A DNA stretch of 64,000 nt from Mucilaginibacter achroorhodeus (GTDB taxonomy: Bacteria; Bacteroidota; Bacteroidia; Sphingobacteriales; Sphingobacteriaceae), in the NCBI RefSeq assembly GCF_007846095.1, contig NZ_VOEI01000001.1, positions 1,116,001 to 1,180,000 of the forward strand, in the 5' to 3' direction. The position numbers were made by a program, and so were the translations under genes. Below, one piece after another: positions 1 through 8,662 of this stretch. Position 1 is the stretch's first letter; every line of letters begins with the position of its first letter. The notes below the pieces were generated by a model. It had not been told where the DNA came from. It saw only the letters and a program-made list of their open reading frames with translations, and searched no databases.

Positions 1-360
1 GTGATGATGGACCCAAACAAGCGTACAAGCGCTACCGGAACGGATGGCACCGTGGGTTACAACTCCACGTGGGATAGTGACGTAAAGCAGGTAGGCAAAG
101 GAAACCAAACCATTGAAGGTTTAGTGGACGGCGAGCGAATTGATATCAGGATTGTTTTTGAAAGACCGATGCCCGGCGTAGCCGACATTTACATTGCAAC
201 GCAATCTGTAACCGAAGACAGCACCGCGGTAAAATGGTCAATGCAGAGTAAAATGCCTTTCCCAATGAATGCCATGCTATTGGTCATCAATATGTATAAG
301 CTATTAGGTAAAGACCTGGACGAAAGCCTTTCCAATCTAAAACGAGAATTAGAAAAGTAA
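1..360 (+). CDS. SRPBCC (polyketide cyclase-like) protein, C-terminal part
   Basis: The frame is open from the first base of the window to the stop at 358-360, so the 119 residues seen are probably the C-terminal two thirds of a longer protein. The pattern of alternating strands, a central 'KWSM' and a C-terminal helix ending 'LSNLKRELEK' fits the helix-grip SRPBCC fold (polyketide cyclase/dehydrase-like, PF10604 type), which binds small hydrophobic ligands. In this family the sequence just before the part seen here usually reads as a W-x-G-N/S-D beta hairpin, and 'YNSTWDSDVKQVGKGNQTI' matches it. The ligand cannot be inferred. The GTG/ATG codons at the window edge should not be taken as the start. 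Confidence 0.75.
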   Translation: MMMDPNKRTSATGTDGTVGYNSTWDSDVKQVGKGNQTIEGLVDGERIDIRIVFERPMPGVADIYIATQSVTEDSTAVKWSMQSKMPFPMNAMLLVINMYKLLGKDLDESLSNLKRELEK

Positions 361-372
361 GCCCTCCGCCAA

Positions 373-660
373 TTACAGAAACGCCTCAACCAACTGCTCC
401 CATTCTTCCTGCAAGGATACATCCGGTCGGGTTTTCCCTGCTCTGCTATACCAGTAATCGGCATTCCAGATGTCGCCCTCTTTGCGGTGCAGATAGGCAT
501 GCACCCAGGCTGATGCCTTATCGTTTAGCTGGTCAACCTCTGCATGTGCTTTAGCCCAATCGCCTTTGCCATCGTACCAAAGGCTTTTTAATTTTACCGA
601 TAGGCCACTGTCCGGTTTCGGTAAACTCAATGATGCTTTAAATTCGGTAAACGTTTGCAT
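373..660 (-). CDS. conserved hypothetical protein, ~95 aa
   Basis: I do not recognise a named family. The protein is small, soluble and rich in Trp and acidic residues ('KSLWYDGKGDWAKAHAEVDQL', then 'AWVHAYLHRKEGDIWNADYWYSRAG'). It looks all-helical and reads like a short TPR-like or repeat-like fold that recurs as a hypothetical protein in Bacteroidota. The start at 660 (MQTFTEFK) is preferred over the upstream ATG at 693, because the extra 11 residues are Cys/Arg-rich and uncharacteristic. It is convergent with the SRPBCC gene, with 12 bases between the two stop codons. No function is assigned. Confidence 0.6.
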   Translation of the reverse strand: MQTFTEFKASLSLPKPDSGLSVKLKSLWYDGKGDWAKAHAEVDQLNDKASAWVHAYLHRKEGDIWNADYWYSRAGKTRPDVSLQEEWEQLVEAFL

Positions 661-751
661 ACGATTCTGTTTTCTACAAAAATACGGTTTCAAACAACAA
701 ACGCCGCCTTATGGTTAAAGTAGCGTTTTGTAATTTATAATAAAGTTAAGG

Positions 752-1627
752 TTATTTCAGAAAGCTGTTCATGTATGCAAGAATAGTACTGCTTTGCATC
801 ATCAAACCAACATGGCTTTGTGAGGGCACGATAGCCAGCTGCGATTTAGGCATGGGCTGCATATCTGCAGAAACTCCACCGCCTAAAAGTTTATAGGTTT
901 TGCCCAGTTCAACTTTATCTAAGCCATCATTATCTCCCGCAATGATCAGCACAGGTGCTTTTATCTTTGCAATGTTAGCATCGCCCATATCAAATGGTTC
1001 ACCTGCAAAAATGATCATCTGGGCAATAAACTTGCTCCATTTTGTTTTGTCGGGGGCTACTGCATCATAAGCCGTTTTCATTGGGCTGTTATCAAAAAGC
1101 TCGGGCTTAAAAGATTTAAAGGCATCAGCTATCTCGGGCACCCAACCGGTACTTTTATAAGTAGATGAGATAATCACTAATTTATTTACACGTTTAGGAT
1201 AAAGTATGGCAAACTGGTAAGCTACCGAACCGCCCATACTGTAGCCGGCAAAATCGGCACTATCCACTTTGAGGTAATCCAATACGCCGGCAACATCCTT
1301 TGCTAAATTGAGGTTGGTAAATTTCCTGTCCGAGTATGGGGTATGCCCGTGACCCTGCATTTCAATAGCTATTACTTTCCTGGTTTTCGCCAACTCGGGT
1401 ATCAGCTGGCTCCAGTTACCCTCGATGGTCATAAAGGCGCCGTGTAGCAATATGATAGGCTTACCCTTGCCGTAAACCTCGTAATAAACTTTAATGCCGT
1501 TAGCAGGCGCAAGGCCACTGGCTGTTGGCTTAAGTTGCTGCGCTTTTAATTGGATAGTGGTAAGCAAAAGCGTTACGATAGCCAATAAGAGCTTTAGGCT
1601 ATTTGATCTTGTAGATTGTTTTTTCAT
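752..1627 (-). CDS. secreted alpha/beta hydrolase
   Basis: A 291-residue alpha/beta hydrolase-fold protein with an N-terminal signal peptide (basic N-region, then Leu/Thr-rich core ending at 'LKAQ', about residues 1-30). Visible motifs are the oxyanion-hole 'LLHGAF' near residue 60, the nucleophile elbow GYSMGG with Ser130, and a late His in 'SQSHVG' near the C-terminus. Together they give a plausible Ser-Asp-His triad. It is likely an esterase or lipase-like hydrolase in the periplasm or exported; the substrate is unknown. The start at 1627 is chosen because it begins directly with the signal peptide. An in-frame ATG at 1753 would add 42 residues that run into the terminator hairpin at 1755-1795. 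Confidence 0.85.
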   Translation of the reverse strand: MKKQSTRSNSLKLLLAIVTLLLTTIQLKAQQLKPTASGLAPANGIKVYYEVYGKGKPIILLHGAFMTIEGNWSQLIPELAKTRKVIAIEMQGHGHTPYSDRKFTNLNLAKDVAGVLDYLKVDSADFAGYSMGGSVAYQFAILYPKRVNKLVIISSTYKSTGWVPEIADAFKSFKPELFDNSPMKTAYDAVAPDKTKWSKFIAQMIIFAGEPFDMGDANIAKIKAPVLIIAGDNDGLDKVELGKTYKLLGGGVSADMQPMPKSQLAIVPSQSHVGLMMQSSTILAYMNSFLK

Positions 1628-1754
1628 GATACAGGTTGTTTTGATTGATTGAACAATACAAATATCTGCCGTATTAAAAGAAGTAATACTGTGTAATAGT
1701 GACAAAAAAGGGGCGTTATGCGACATCTGATTATATTGCGAGTGCCTCAACAAA

Positions 1755-1794
1755 AAAGCCTTAAATCTTCCGATTTAAGGCTTTATACTTTTTT
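1755..1794 (-). terminator. rho-independent terminator, probably the displaced terminator of the tRNA-Arg gene
   Basis: A perfect inverted repeat (AAGCCTTAAATC / GATTTAAGGCTT, TTCC loop) is followed on the minus strand by a run of six T. It sits immediately downstream (minus strand) of the 17-base copy of the tRNA-Arg 3' end at 1795-1811. It therefore looks like the original tRNA terminator, left behind when the segment up to 3196 was inserted. Part of the arm overlaps the region upstream of the hydrolase gene. Confidence 0.7.
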
Positions 1795-1811
1795 GTACCC
1801 CCGACGAGAAT
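1795..1811 (-). repeat. direct repeat of the tRNA-Arg 3' end (att-like, distal copy)
   Basis: GTACCCCCGACGAGAAT is identical here and at 3180-3196. In the second copy 16 of its 17 bases form the 3' end of the tRNA-Arg gene. Homology stops at the next base on the inner side. A tRNA 3'-end duplicate at the far side of a short segment is the usual footprint of site-specific integration into a tRNA gene. Confidence 0.7.
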
Positions 1812-1841
1812 TTCTTCGCATTTGAGCCTCAAAGAGTTCTG

Positions 1842-2918
1842 TCATTTATTGTAGTTCTGTTGTAATGATTGTTGATGGAAGTATTCGTCAGCCCTTTTTA
1901 TAAACCCTAAAACGATATTAGATTTTACAAATAGAGGAGTTCCGTCGATATAATAATTTTGTGAAGCTGGAGAAGCAGAAAGCACTTCACTATCGTATCC
2001 TTGAACGATTCCGACTAACTTATTGTTAGATACCAAAGGCCCTCCGCTATTGCCGTGGAACACAAAGATGTTCCCTTTGATAAGCTTCTCAGATTTAGTT
2101 GATGCAGCGACTGTACCTCGAGTGAAAACAGGCGCTACATATGCATATCCCTCCCAAAAAATATTTTTGTTCTCCTTTTGAAAAACAACAGAAGATTTTT
2201 CTGTGTAGCCCAAAGTTTCGATTTCTTGACCTTTGATGAGATTGCAATTCTCATCTATATCATTCAGCGCGATTGGCGTGTAGCCCCGTTTTTTCAGAAC
2301 ATCCAATAAGCCTTTACAATACATTTCGTCATCCAAATTCACAACAGCCACGTCTTCATCACGCTTGATCCCTGTTTTATCTGATTCAAGATATTCCATA
2401 TAAAGGGGGAAGCGATTTGTCATGCCGCTAAACATAATAAAGGGCTTTTCGCTTCCTCTTTTCATCAACATATTGTTATTTCCGTCAATTTTTACACCCA
2501 CTGTGTAGTTAGGTTTGTAAATGTTCTCTACCAGTATTATCTTTCCTACTGTTGATAATAAAGCGTCAGGATCATTGCCTGTCAATTGTGGCTTGTACAG
2601 CATATGTTTAGCTGTAACAAGCATATTTCGACCATTATACTTTAAAAAAATGGCAGTGCCTGCTTCTATTAAAGAATTCTGATCAAATTCTTTAAACTTT
2701 TTTTTGGCCTGGTCTCTATTGATTTTCCCGCTTCTAAGCTGTTCATAAACATCAGCTTCCTCGTAAGATCTGCTATAGGAAATCTGTATATTTAAAGTGG
2801 CCGGTATCCACTTGTTTAAATCTATGTCCATTTTTTTTTGGCTAAACGAAATCTTAGATGTTAAAAGGAAGGTTGCAAAAAGGCTTACATTGACAATCAA
2901 CTTTGTTTTCATTTTCAT
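1842..2918 (-). CDS. secreted trypsin-like serine protease (PA clan)
   Basis: About 358 residues starting at the ATG at 2918 (an ATG six bases further in and an upstream GTG-type extension to 2945 are alternatives). The N-terminal signal peptide is roughly residues 1-26, ending 'SFSQ'. The chymotrypsin-fold triad is readable as His105 in 'VTAKHM', Asp189 in 'DEDVAVV' and Ser291 in 'GNSGGPL'. After the serine comes the usual 'LVGIVQGYDSE' strand. The protein should act outside the cytoplasm. There are no PDZ or sorting domains, so it is not a DegP/HtrA protein. It is the only gene in the tRNA-flanked cassette, and an adaptive or defence role is possible but unsupported. The region between residues 60 and 85 is unusually charged (Lys/Asp/Glu). 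Confidence 0.8.
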   Translation of the reverse strand: MKMKTKLIVNVSLFATFLLTSKISFSQKKMDIDLNKWIPATLNIQISYSRSYEEADVYEQLRSGKINRDQAKKKFKEFDQNSLIEAGTAIFLKYNGRNMLVTAKHMLYKPQLTGNDPDALLSTVGKIILVENIYKPNYTVGVKIDGNNNMLMKRGSEKPFIMFSGMTNRFPLYMEYLESDKTGIKRDEDVAVVNLDDEMYCKGLLDVLKKRGYTPIALNDIDENCNLIKGQEIETLGYTEKSSVVFQKENKNIFWEGYAYVAPVFTRGTVAASTKSEKLIKGNIFVFHGNSGGPLVSNNKLVGIVQGYDSEVLSASPASQNYYIDGTPLFVKSNIVLGFIKRADEYFHQQSLQQNYNK

Positions 2919-3111
2919 ATCGACAATAAGGTTAACTAAGACCACCTTCCGGTATCTGCACTAATGGCAGTAGATGCAATGCACCTTTAATGTTTTTCCA
3001 GATCACGTTATCCACAGCTGATTGTGCAAACGGTCATACCAACTCGATTACATTTTAAATGTGTAACAACGTTGTATAGTAAGTAAGCGGCTTATACAGA
3101 ATTCAAACTAC

Positions 3112-3151
3112 TAAAAACCCCCTTTTCTACATTAGTAAAGGGGGTTTTATA
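3112..3151 (-). terminator. rho-independent terminator downstream of tRNA-Arg
   Basis: The inverted repeat AAACCCCCTTT / AAAGGGGGTTT closes a short loop and ends in a T-run on the minus strand, about 30 bases past the tRNA 3' end. It would end the tRNA transcript, and reads from the plus side as well. Confidence 0.75.
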
Positions 3152-3179
3152 ACCAGGAATTTTCTCCTGGATTTTTGCT

Positions 3180-3196
3180 GTACCCCCGACGAGAAT
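3180..3196 (-). repeat. direct repeat within tRNA-Arg 3' end (att-like, tRNA-proximal copy)
   Basis: The 17 bases GTACCCCCGACGAGAAT cover the discriminator base, the 3' acceptor strand and part of the T-arm of the tRNA gene, and match 1795-1811 exactly. See the cassette entry. Confidence 0.7.
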
Positions 3197-3252
3197 CGAA
3201 CTCATATCTAAAGTTTAGGAAACTTCTATTCTATCCGTTGAACTACAGGGGC
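3181..3252 (-). tRNA. tRNA-Arg (anticodon CCT)
   Basis: The reverse complement folds as a complete cloverleaf of 72 bases. The acceptor stem GCCCCTG pairs with CGGGGGT (one G-U at the first pair). The anticodon stem GAAGT/ACTTT closes the loop TTCCTAA, giving anticodon CCT, which reads AGG. The T-arm is ATGAG/CTCGT around TTCGATT. The 3' CCA is not encoded. Discriminator base is A. The last 16 bases are duplicated at 1795-1811. Confidence 0.93.
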
Positions 3253-3315
3253 AGTTTTTGAGTATGCAAATTTGCACATTTTAACTGACCCTGCCAATAC
3301 CCGAAGGGCTTATAT

Positions 3316-4164
3316 TTATTTGCTTTTTGCGTTCTGGCTATCGGTTATCGCCCCCGCTGTTCCAATCACTGCAGCAGCACCAACAACAGCCATTGTTTTT
3401 CCATAACCCGTAGCTTTTGAATTGATGAAATAATCGCCGCGCTGGTTGCTAAACTCTTTAAGATGCTTTGGATCACTATTGGTTTTTAGGGTGCGGGATA
3501 TAAAGAATTTGTCTTCATAAACCACGGGTATATTCTTCCCATCAGCAACCGTGTAAGTAGTTAAATAGCTTCTAAAAGTAAGTGGCGAATTATCCGGTGT
3601 AAATAATGCAGTATTCACTTTAGTAAGAGCAACCGTATCCTGCAATCTCTCTATCATCCTTATCTTATGGAAGGCTGTATCCGGCACTTCAATAAAGCCA
3701 CGTGTTAGCCTCACTGTAGTGTTGCTGCTTTGCGTATGCGGTGGTAAAAAGGTTGTTGTTTTAGGCAAGTTAGCCACTGCATTTACGCTGCCATCCGTGT
3801 AAGTAGGATTAAATATACTTCCTTTGTTGTTTCTGAGGTAGCTGTAAGATTCAGCGGAAATATTGCCTTTCAGGCTTATCGATTCGGGCACATAGCTAAC
3901 GGCTTTATCTCCAATAACCAATGCCGACTGTTGCCAGTCAATATACAACGGCTGATTTAATTTGTTGTAAACATTTACAGTAACCGGTGCATCGGGCCCG
4001 TAAAAGGAATAAGAAATACGTACGGAGTCGTTTTCAAATTCGTAATTGCCGGTTTCCTTGTTAGGCTCTTTACCGGTTGTACTACTGATAACGTTGACCT
4101 GATACTTACTGCATGATGTTAAAATTGCACAGCAAGCCAAAGTGATGATAAGTGGGAGTCTCAT
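3316..4164 (-). CDS. hypothetical lipoprotein
   Basis: A 282-residue protein with a lipoprotein signal: hydrophobic segment, then lipobox 'ILTSC' with Cys18. The start is taken at 4164 (MRLPLIIT), since the upstream ATG at 4188 only adds eight polar residues. After the Cys comes a beta-rich domain ('NVYNKLNQPLYIDWQQSALVIG') that resembles the uncharacterised lipoproteins of Bacteroidota which carry an immunoglobulin-like 'small domain plus Tyr/Asn-rich' body. A Gly/Ala-rich hydrophobic stretch ('MAVVGAAAVIGTAGA') lies close to the C-terminus and could insert in a membrane. No enzymatic motif is seen and no function is assigned. It lies 52 bases beyond the stop-side end of metG on the same strand. 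Confidence 0.75.
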   Translation of the reverse strand: MRLPLIITLACCAILTSCSKYQVNVISSTTGKEPNKETGNYEFENDSVRISYSFYGPDAPVTVNVYNKLNQPLYIDWQQSALVIGDKAVSYVPESISLKGNISAESYSYLRNNKGSIFNPTYTDGSVNAVANLPKTTTFLPPHTQSSNTTVRLTRGFIEVPDTAFHKIRMIERLQDTVALTKVNTALFTPDNSPLTFRSYLTTYTVADGKNIPVVYEDKFFISRTLKTNSDPKHLKEFSNQRGDYFINSKATGYGKTMAVVGAAAVIGTAGAITDSQNAKSK

Positions 4165-4240
4165 GATAGTTTGGTTGTTATTATACAAACTAAGACTTAA
4201 AATTTTACCACAGGTTTAACCCATGGTAAAATTAATATTT

Positions 4241-6301
4241 TTATCTTACTACCGATCCATTATCCATCGTATCAACCGGAGCAACAAAGCTTAACTTGCC
4301 CTCAGCGTTCTCCGCCATCAATATCATACCTTGCGACATAATACCCTTTATTTCGCGTGGTTCAAGGTTTACAAGTATACTCACCTGTTTCCCTATAATG
4401 GCTTCAGGCTCATAATACTCCGCAATACCGGATACTACCGTACGTTGATCGATACCCGTATCTATGGTTAGTTTAAGTAGCTTCTTGGTCTTGGCAACTT
4501 TCTCGGCAGTTAAAATGGTTCCGGTACGGATGTCCATCTTTACAAAGTCATCAAAGGATACGTTTGCCTTAGCGGGCGTAACTGCAACCTGTTTAGGCGC
4601 TGCAACGGCTGCTGCTTTTTTATCTGCAAGTTTTTGAATTTGCTTTTCAATAGCTTCATCCTCCACTTTCTCAAATAAAAGTGCGGCCGGGTTAAGCTGG
4701 TGCCCGCTGGCAAACTCCACTTCCTGATCGAGCGCAAATGGTTCAACATTAAGCATACCGAAGATCCTTTCTGCCGTATGGGGCAAAAATGGCTGCAGGC
4801 AAGTTGCAATATGGCCTATTATAGCCAGACTGTTGTGCAATGCATTTTTAGCAGCCTCTGCATCGTTCTTAATTGCTTTCCAAGGCTCCTGCTCGGTTAG
4901 GTAACGGTTACCTAAACGCGCCATGTCCATTACGTTCTGCATAGCCTGGCGGAAACGATAGCTCTCCAGGTTCTTGCCCAGTTCATCGTAGTAGCCGCCT
5001 AATTCCGCGTTTATTTTTGCATCCGTAAGCTTAATATTAGCATTTACCTTACCATCATAATACTTATGCATTAGTATCATTACCCGGTTTACATAGTTGC
5101 CTAAGATGGCAACCAGCTCATTATTTACACGTGCCTGGTAATCTTTCCAGGTAAACTCACTGTCGCTGGTTTCCGGCAGTATCGATGTTAATACATAGCG
5201 CAGTTCATCCTGCTTACCGGGAAATTCTTCCAAATACTCATGCAGCCAAACAGCATGGTTGCGAGAGGTAGATAGCTTATCCCCCTCAAGGTTAAGAAAC
5301 TCGTTAGCCGGCACATTCTGAGGCAGTACGTACTCGCCATGCGCCTTTAGTATAGCCGGGAATATGATGCAGTGGAAAACGATGTTATCCTTACCAATAA
5401 AATGTAGCAGACAAGTTTCATCAGCCTCGTTGGCCTGCTTCTTCCAGTATAGCTGCCAGTTTTTATTATTATCAATAGCCCATTGTTTGGTGGCCGAGAT
5501 ATAGCCTATTGGGGCATCCATCCAAACATATAGCTTTTTGCCTTTAGCTTCTTCAAGTGGCACATCAATACCCCAGTCGAGGTCGCGGGTCATGGAGCGT
5601 GGCTGCAGGCCCGATTTTAACCACGACCGGCACTGACCAAATACATTTACTTTCCACTCGCCTTCTTTCTCATCTATCCATTTCTCTAACCAGGGCTGGT
5701 ATTTATCTAATGGTAAATACCAATGCTTGGTTGGTTTCAAAACCGGCGCTTTGCCGCTTAATGTTGATATAGGATTGATCAAATCAGTAGGGTTCAGTGA
5801 AGTACCACAGTTCTCGCACTGATCGCCATAAGCCCGGTCGTTACTGCAAACCGGGCAGGTACCCGTGATATAACGATCTGCCAGGAACTGGTTGAAATCC
5901 TCGTCATAATACTGCTCAGAGAACTTCTCTATAAACTCCCCCTTTTCATAAAGGTTCAGGAAAAACTCCTGCGACAAGTCATGATGTATAGCAGATGATG
6001 TGCGGTGATAAATATCAAACGACATCCCAAAATCTTCAAAGCTCTGTTTTATTTGCTGGTGATACTTATCAATGATGGCCTGCGGGGTGGTACCCTCCTT
6101 TTTTGCTTTGATAGTGATAGCCGCACCATGCTCATCAGAGCCGCAAATGTAAACCACATCCTTTTTCAGCAGGCGTAGGTAACGCACAAAAATATCGGCA
6201 GGCAGGTAAGCACCCGCAAGATGACCAATGTGCAATGGCCCGTTAGCGTAAGGTAGCGCAGATGTAACGGTGAAGCGTTTATATTTATCAAGTTGCGACA
6301 T
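4241..6301 (-). CDS. metG: methionyl-tRNA synthetase
   Basis: 686 residues, a full-length class I synthetase that charges tRNA-Met. The HIGH signature is at residues 24-27 ('[11 protein letters not shown]'), a zinc-binding knuckle with two CxxC pairs ('CPVC', 'CENC') lies around residues 150-165, and the KMSKS loop appears as 'KLSTS' near residue 340. The C-terminal part from about residue 577 ('[15 protein letters not shown]') is the Trbp111/EMAPII-type tRNA-binding domain, preceded by an Ala/Lys-rich linker. This is the dimeric, C-terminally extended form usual in Bacteroidota. It is divergent from the LD-carboxypeptidase gene. Confidence 0.97.
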   Translation of the reverse strand: MSQLDKYKRFTVTSALPYANGPLHIGHLAGAYLPADIFVRYLRLLKKDVVYICGSDEHGAAITIKAKKEGTTPQAIIDKYHQQIKQSFEDFGMSFDIYHRTSSAIHHDLSQEFFLNLYEKGEFIEKFSEQYYDEDFNQFLADRYITGTCPVCSNDRAYGDQCENCGTSLNPTDLINPISTLSGKAPVLKPTKHWYLPLDKYQPWLEKWIDEKEGEWKVNVFGQCRSWLKSGLQPRSMTRDLDWGIDVPLEEAKGKKLYVWMDAPIGYISATKQWAIDNNKNWQLYWKKQANEADETCLLHFIGKDNIVFHCIIFPAILKAHGEYVLPQNVPANEFLNLEGDKLSTSRNHAVWLHEYLEEFPGKQDELRYVLTSILPETSDSEFTWKDYQARVNNELVAILGNYVNRVMILMHKYYDGKVNANIKLTDAKINAELGGYYDELGKNLESYRFRQAMQNVMDMARLGNRYLTEQEPWKAIKNDAEAAKNALHNSLAIIGHIATCLQPFLPHTAERIFGMLNVEPFALDQEVEFASGHQLNPAALLFEKVEDEAIEKQIQKLADKKAAAVAAPKQVAVTPAKANVSFDDFVKMDIRTGTILTAEKVAKTKKLLKLTIDTGIDQRTVVSGIAEYYEPEAIIGKQVSILVNLEPREIKGIMSQGMILMAENAEGKLSFVAPVDTMDNGSVVR

Positions 6302-6326
6302 TCAAAAGGGATGTTTTATTAATTTG

Positions 6327-6334
6327 CAAAGATA
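6327..6334 (-). promoter_or_regulatory. candidate -7 box for metG
   Basis: TATCTTTG on the minus strand matches the Bacteroidota -7 consensus TAnnTTTG exactly and lies 25 bases before the metG ATG. No good TTTG is present 19-21 bases further upstream (only TTTC), so this is a moderate call. Confidence 0.4.
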
Positions 6335-6423
6335 GTTTTTTAGTCGGTAAGTCGGGAAAGACCGAAAGCCCGTATCATTTGCCGACACATCACATATTTT
6401 AAAATTTTATATCTTCCGGACTT

Positions 6424-7338
6424 ATGCGGACCTACGGACTTCCATCAATTATTCCACCATATCTAAAAAAAGGCGATAAAGTTGCCATTACCTGCCCTGC
6501 TAAAAAACTACCGGTACCTATTACCGATGCCGTAAACCTGCTTACAGGCTGGGGACTTGAGGTAATTTTAGGTGAAACCGTTTCTGCCGGTCATAATCAA
6601 TTTGCCGGCGACGACGATTTCCGCGCGGCAGATATGCAACGCTTCATAGATGACGATAGTATCAAGGCCATCTTTTGCGCTCGCGGGGGCTATGGAACAA
6701 TCCGAATGATCGACAAGGTGAACTTTGATGGCCTTAAGCAAAACCCAAAATGGTTCATCGGCTTTAGCGACATCACGCTGCTGCATTCCCACCTCATTAA
6801 AAATTATGGATTAGCGTGCATCCATGGCCAAATGCCGCTTAACATACCTGACGCTACCAAACACTCTTTAGAAACGCTTAGGATGGCTTTATTTGGCCAG
6901 GAGTTAACTTATTCGATAAAGCCAAATCCGCTGAACCGGATGGGCGAAGCTTCGGGAATTCTAATTGGGGGAAACCTGTCTTTGCTAATAGCCGCGTCCG
7001 GCTCGGTAAGTGATGTTGATTACGATGGCAAAGTGCTTTTCCTGGAAGATGTTGGCGAATATCTTTATTCAATTGACCGTATGCTTCGCTGCCTTAAACG
7101 CGCCGGAAAACTAAATGGCTTAAAAGCGCTTATTATTGCTGGCTTTACTGATCTAAAGGATAATGATATTCCGTTTGGGCAAACACTGCCAGAGATAGTA
7201 ATGGATGTTGTAAAAGAGTACAATTATCCGGTTTGCTTTGATTTCCCGGCGGGGCACGTAAGCGACAACTGCAGCCTTATTTTAGGGAAAGAGATAAGCG
7301 TATCGGTAACCGCAAATGAAGTAACAATAAAACAATAA
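6424..7338 (+). CDS. LD-carboxypeptidase (peptidase S66, LdcA-like)
   Basis: 304 residues matching the S66 family, which removes the terminal D-alanine from murein tetrapeptides during cell-wall recycling. The nucleophile is Ser115 in 'FIGFSDITLLH'. The preceding 'ARGGYG' loop (residues 86-91), 'GGNLSLL' and the C-terminal 'PAGHVSDN' with the catalytic His are all in the expected order, as is the Glu in 'LFLEDVGEYLYSIDRML'. There is no signal peptide, consistent with a cytoplasmic recycling enzyme. The DoxX gene follows 12 bases downstream, probably in the same transcript. Confidence 0.92.
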   Translation: MRTYGLPSIIPPYLKKGDKVAITCPAKKLPVPITDAVNLLTGWGLEVILGETVSAGHNQFAGDDDFRAADMQRFIDDDSIKAIFCARGGYGTIRMIDKVNFDGLKQNPKWFIGFSDITLLHSHLIKNYGLACIHGQMPLNIPDATKHSLETLRMALFGQELTYSIKPNPLNRMGEASGILIGGNLSLLIAASGSVSDVDYDGKVLFLEDVGEYLYSIDRMLRCLKRAGKLNGLKALIIAGFTDLKDNDIPFGQTLPEIVMDVVKEYNYPVCFDFPAGHVSDNCSLILGKEISVSVTANEVTIKQ

Positions 7339-7350
7339 ACTAATATCACT

Positions 7351-7758
7351 ATGGCGTATTTAAGCAATTTAAGCCGTTACAAGGATCTCGGCCTGTTAAT
7401 TACACGTGTTGGCCTTGGCGCAATGTTTATTTATCATGGTTATCCCAAATTACTGGGAGGCACACACGCCTGGCAGGAGTTAGGTTCATCAACCAAATAT
7501 GTAGGCATTACCTTCGCACCTGTATTCTGGGGTTTTATGGCAGCAATTGTAGAAACACTTGGCGGTTTCCTGCTAATTGTAGGTTTAGCATTCAGGCCGG
7601 TGTGTATATTGCTTCTCATTAACATGATAGTAGCAGCCGCCAGCCATATAGGCGGTGGCGACGGTTTACAAGGCGCTGCTCATGCTATTGAGGCTGCGTT
7701 TATGTTTGCGGGATTAGTGTTTACAGGACCGGGTAGGTATAGTGTTGATAAGAAATAA
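7351..7758 (+). CDS. DoxX family membrane protein
   Basis: 135 residues with four predicted transmembrane segments and the DoxX signature near the N-terminus ('LLITRVGLGAMFIYHGYPKLLGG'). The family comprises small inner-membrane proteins linked to redox or thiol stress in some bacteria; the exact role here is unknown. It lies directly after the LD-carboxypeptidase gene and ahead of a strong hairpin at 7765-7804. Confidence 0.88.
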   Translation: MAYLSNLSRYKDLGLLITRVGLGAMFIYHGYPKLLGGTHAWQELGSSTKYVGITFAPVFWGFMAAIVETLGGFLLIVGLAFRPVCILLLINMIVAAASHIGGGDGLQGAAHAIEAAFMFAGLVFTGPGRYSVDKK

Positions 7759-7764
7759 AACTAA

Positions 7765-7804
7765 GCCATATATTTATCATCCTTACAAATGATAAATATA
7801 TGGC
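7765..7804. terminator. bidirectional terminator hairpin
   Basis: A perfect 16-bp inverted repeat (GCCATATATTTATCAT and its complement) with an 8-base loop lies between the convergent DoxX and secreted-protein genes. The poly-T tail is weak (CTTTT), but the position between two stop codons supports termination in both directions. Confidence 0.65.
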
Positions 7805-7813
7805 CTTTTGAAA

Positions 7814-8506
7814 TCAATAATTCCATATAAAGCGTTGGCGCTTGGTAGGGTCGGGCGAAAAGTCTGCTTGAAATTTAACTTTGAACACGCTGGCCATAGT
7901 CTCACCCTTATAAGTAGCAGGCAACCACTCGATATCAAACAGTTTCTCGCTTACAACAATTTTGGTATTGAATTTAAACCCATCGATACTGTAAAATGCC
8001 GAATATCTCGCTTTTCCTTTAGCATCTATGTTAGCAATCAGATCAACATCTAAAGTACCAGAAGCTGATTTATTCTCCTTCAGAGTCTTCCTTTGAAACT
8101 CAGTACCCAACAGTGATATATACTGTTCTATAGAACAAACAGGTACCGGGATACTGGCCCCCTTTTTAGCCTCTTCGTTATTTGTTAAAATTTCGTATGT
8201 AGCGCGGCCTATGGCGGCGGTATCGGCAGATATTAATTTTTTGAGTGTATAATTGTATCTAACAAATATTGACCCATCCGGGTTAAAAGCATACCAGTTT
8301 CCAACACGCTGGTTGTCTTTATAAGCTCCGCGCAGAGTCATTTTACCATCCGGTGTATATAATTCATAACCACCATCTAAAACTTTAGCATCGTTGATGT
8401 TATAATTGAGCTTAGACTGGTCTGAAAGGTAAGTGGTTTTTTGAGTTGCGCCTGCGGTAAATGTTAAGGCAGTAGTGACGATTAAGGTTTTAAATAAAGC
8501 ATTCAT
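7814..8506 (-). CDS. secreted protein with YwqK/MORN-like repeats
   Basis: 230 residues with a signal peptide of about 20 residues. Residues 40-80 carry two imperfect copies of a motif of the 'G-x-Y-x-x-Y/F-x-x-D-G-K' kind ('GGYELYTPDGKMTLRGAYKDNQRVGNWYAFNPDGS'), the repeat of the YwqK/MORN-2 group. The C-terminal half has a beta-rich segment like the domain that ends energy-transducer TonB proteins, without the N-terminal anchor that would make it a real TonB. No enzyme motif is seen. It is likely periplasmic or surface exposed. Confidence 0.75.
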   Translation of the reverse strand: MNALFKTLIVTTALTFTAGATQKTTYLSDQSKLNYNINDAKVLDGGYELYTPDGKMTLRGAYKDNQRVGNWYAFNPDGSIFVRYNYTLKKLISADTAAIGRATYEILTNNEEAKKGASIPVPVCSIEQYISLLGTEFQRKTLKENKSASGTLDVDLIANIDAKGKARYSAFYSIDGFKFNTKIVVSEKLFDIEWLPATYKGETMASVFKVKFQADFSPDPTKRQRFIWNY

Positions 8507-8605
8507 AATAAAGCGTTTAGAATAGCAATTTACTAATTAATTTTTATCGGAAGTTATTTAAAAATTAATTTTTCCAATTAGTTTATCTGGAAGAAAATAA
8601 TACCT

Positions 8606-8645
8606 GAAAAAAAAGGCCAGTCGATAACTTCGACCAGCCTTTTAA
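8606..8645 (-). terminator. rho-independent terminator of the first SusCD cluster
   Basis: On the minus strand GGCTGGTCGA pairs with TCGACTGGCC (two G-U pairs) and is followed by eight T. It lies 18 bases past the stop of the DUF1735 gene and closes the triad 14302-8663. Confidence 0.8.
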
Positions 8646-8662
8646 AATACAGAGAAAACCTG

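Larger units (their letters stand above)
1795..3196. mobile_element. putative 1.4-kb tRNA-Arg-associated cassette carrying a serine protease gene
   Basis: The segment is bounded by 17-base direct repeats, one of which is the 3' end of tRNA-Arg. Each repeat is followed on the minus strand by its own terminator hairpin (1755-1794 and 3112-3151). This is the expected result of integration that restores the tRNA and displaces the old 3' end and terminator. The only gene inside is a trypsin-like protease. No integrase is visible, so the element is either a remnant or was mobilised by an enzyme encoded elsewhere. The mobile nature is inferred from structure only. Confidence 0.45.

Noticed and set aside
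1627..1753. N-terminal extension of the alpha/beta hydrolase
   Set aside because: The 42 extra residues precede the signal peptide and are encoded partly in the terminator hairpin, so the ATG at 1627 is preferred.
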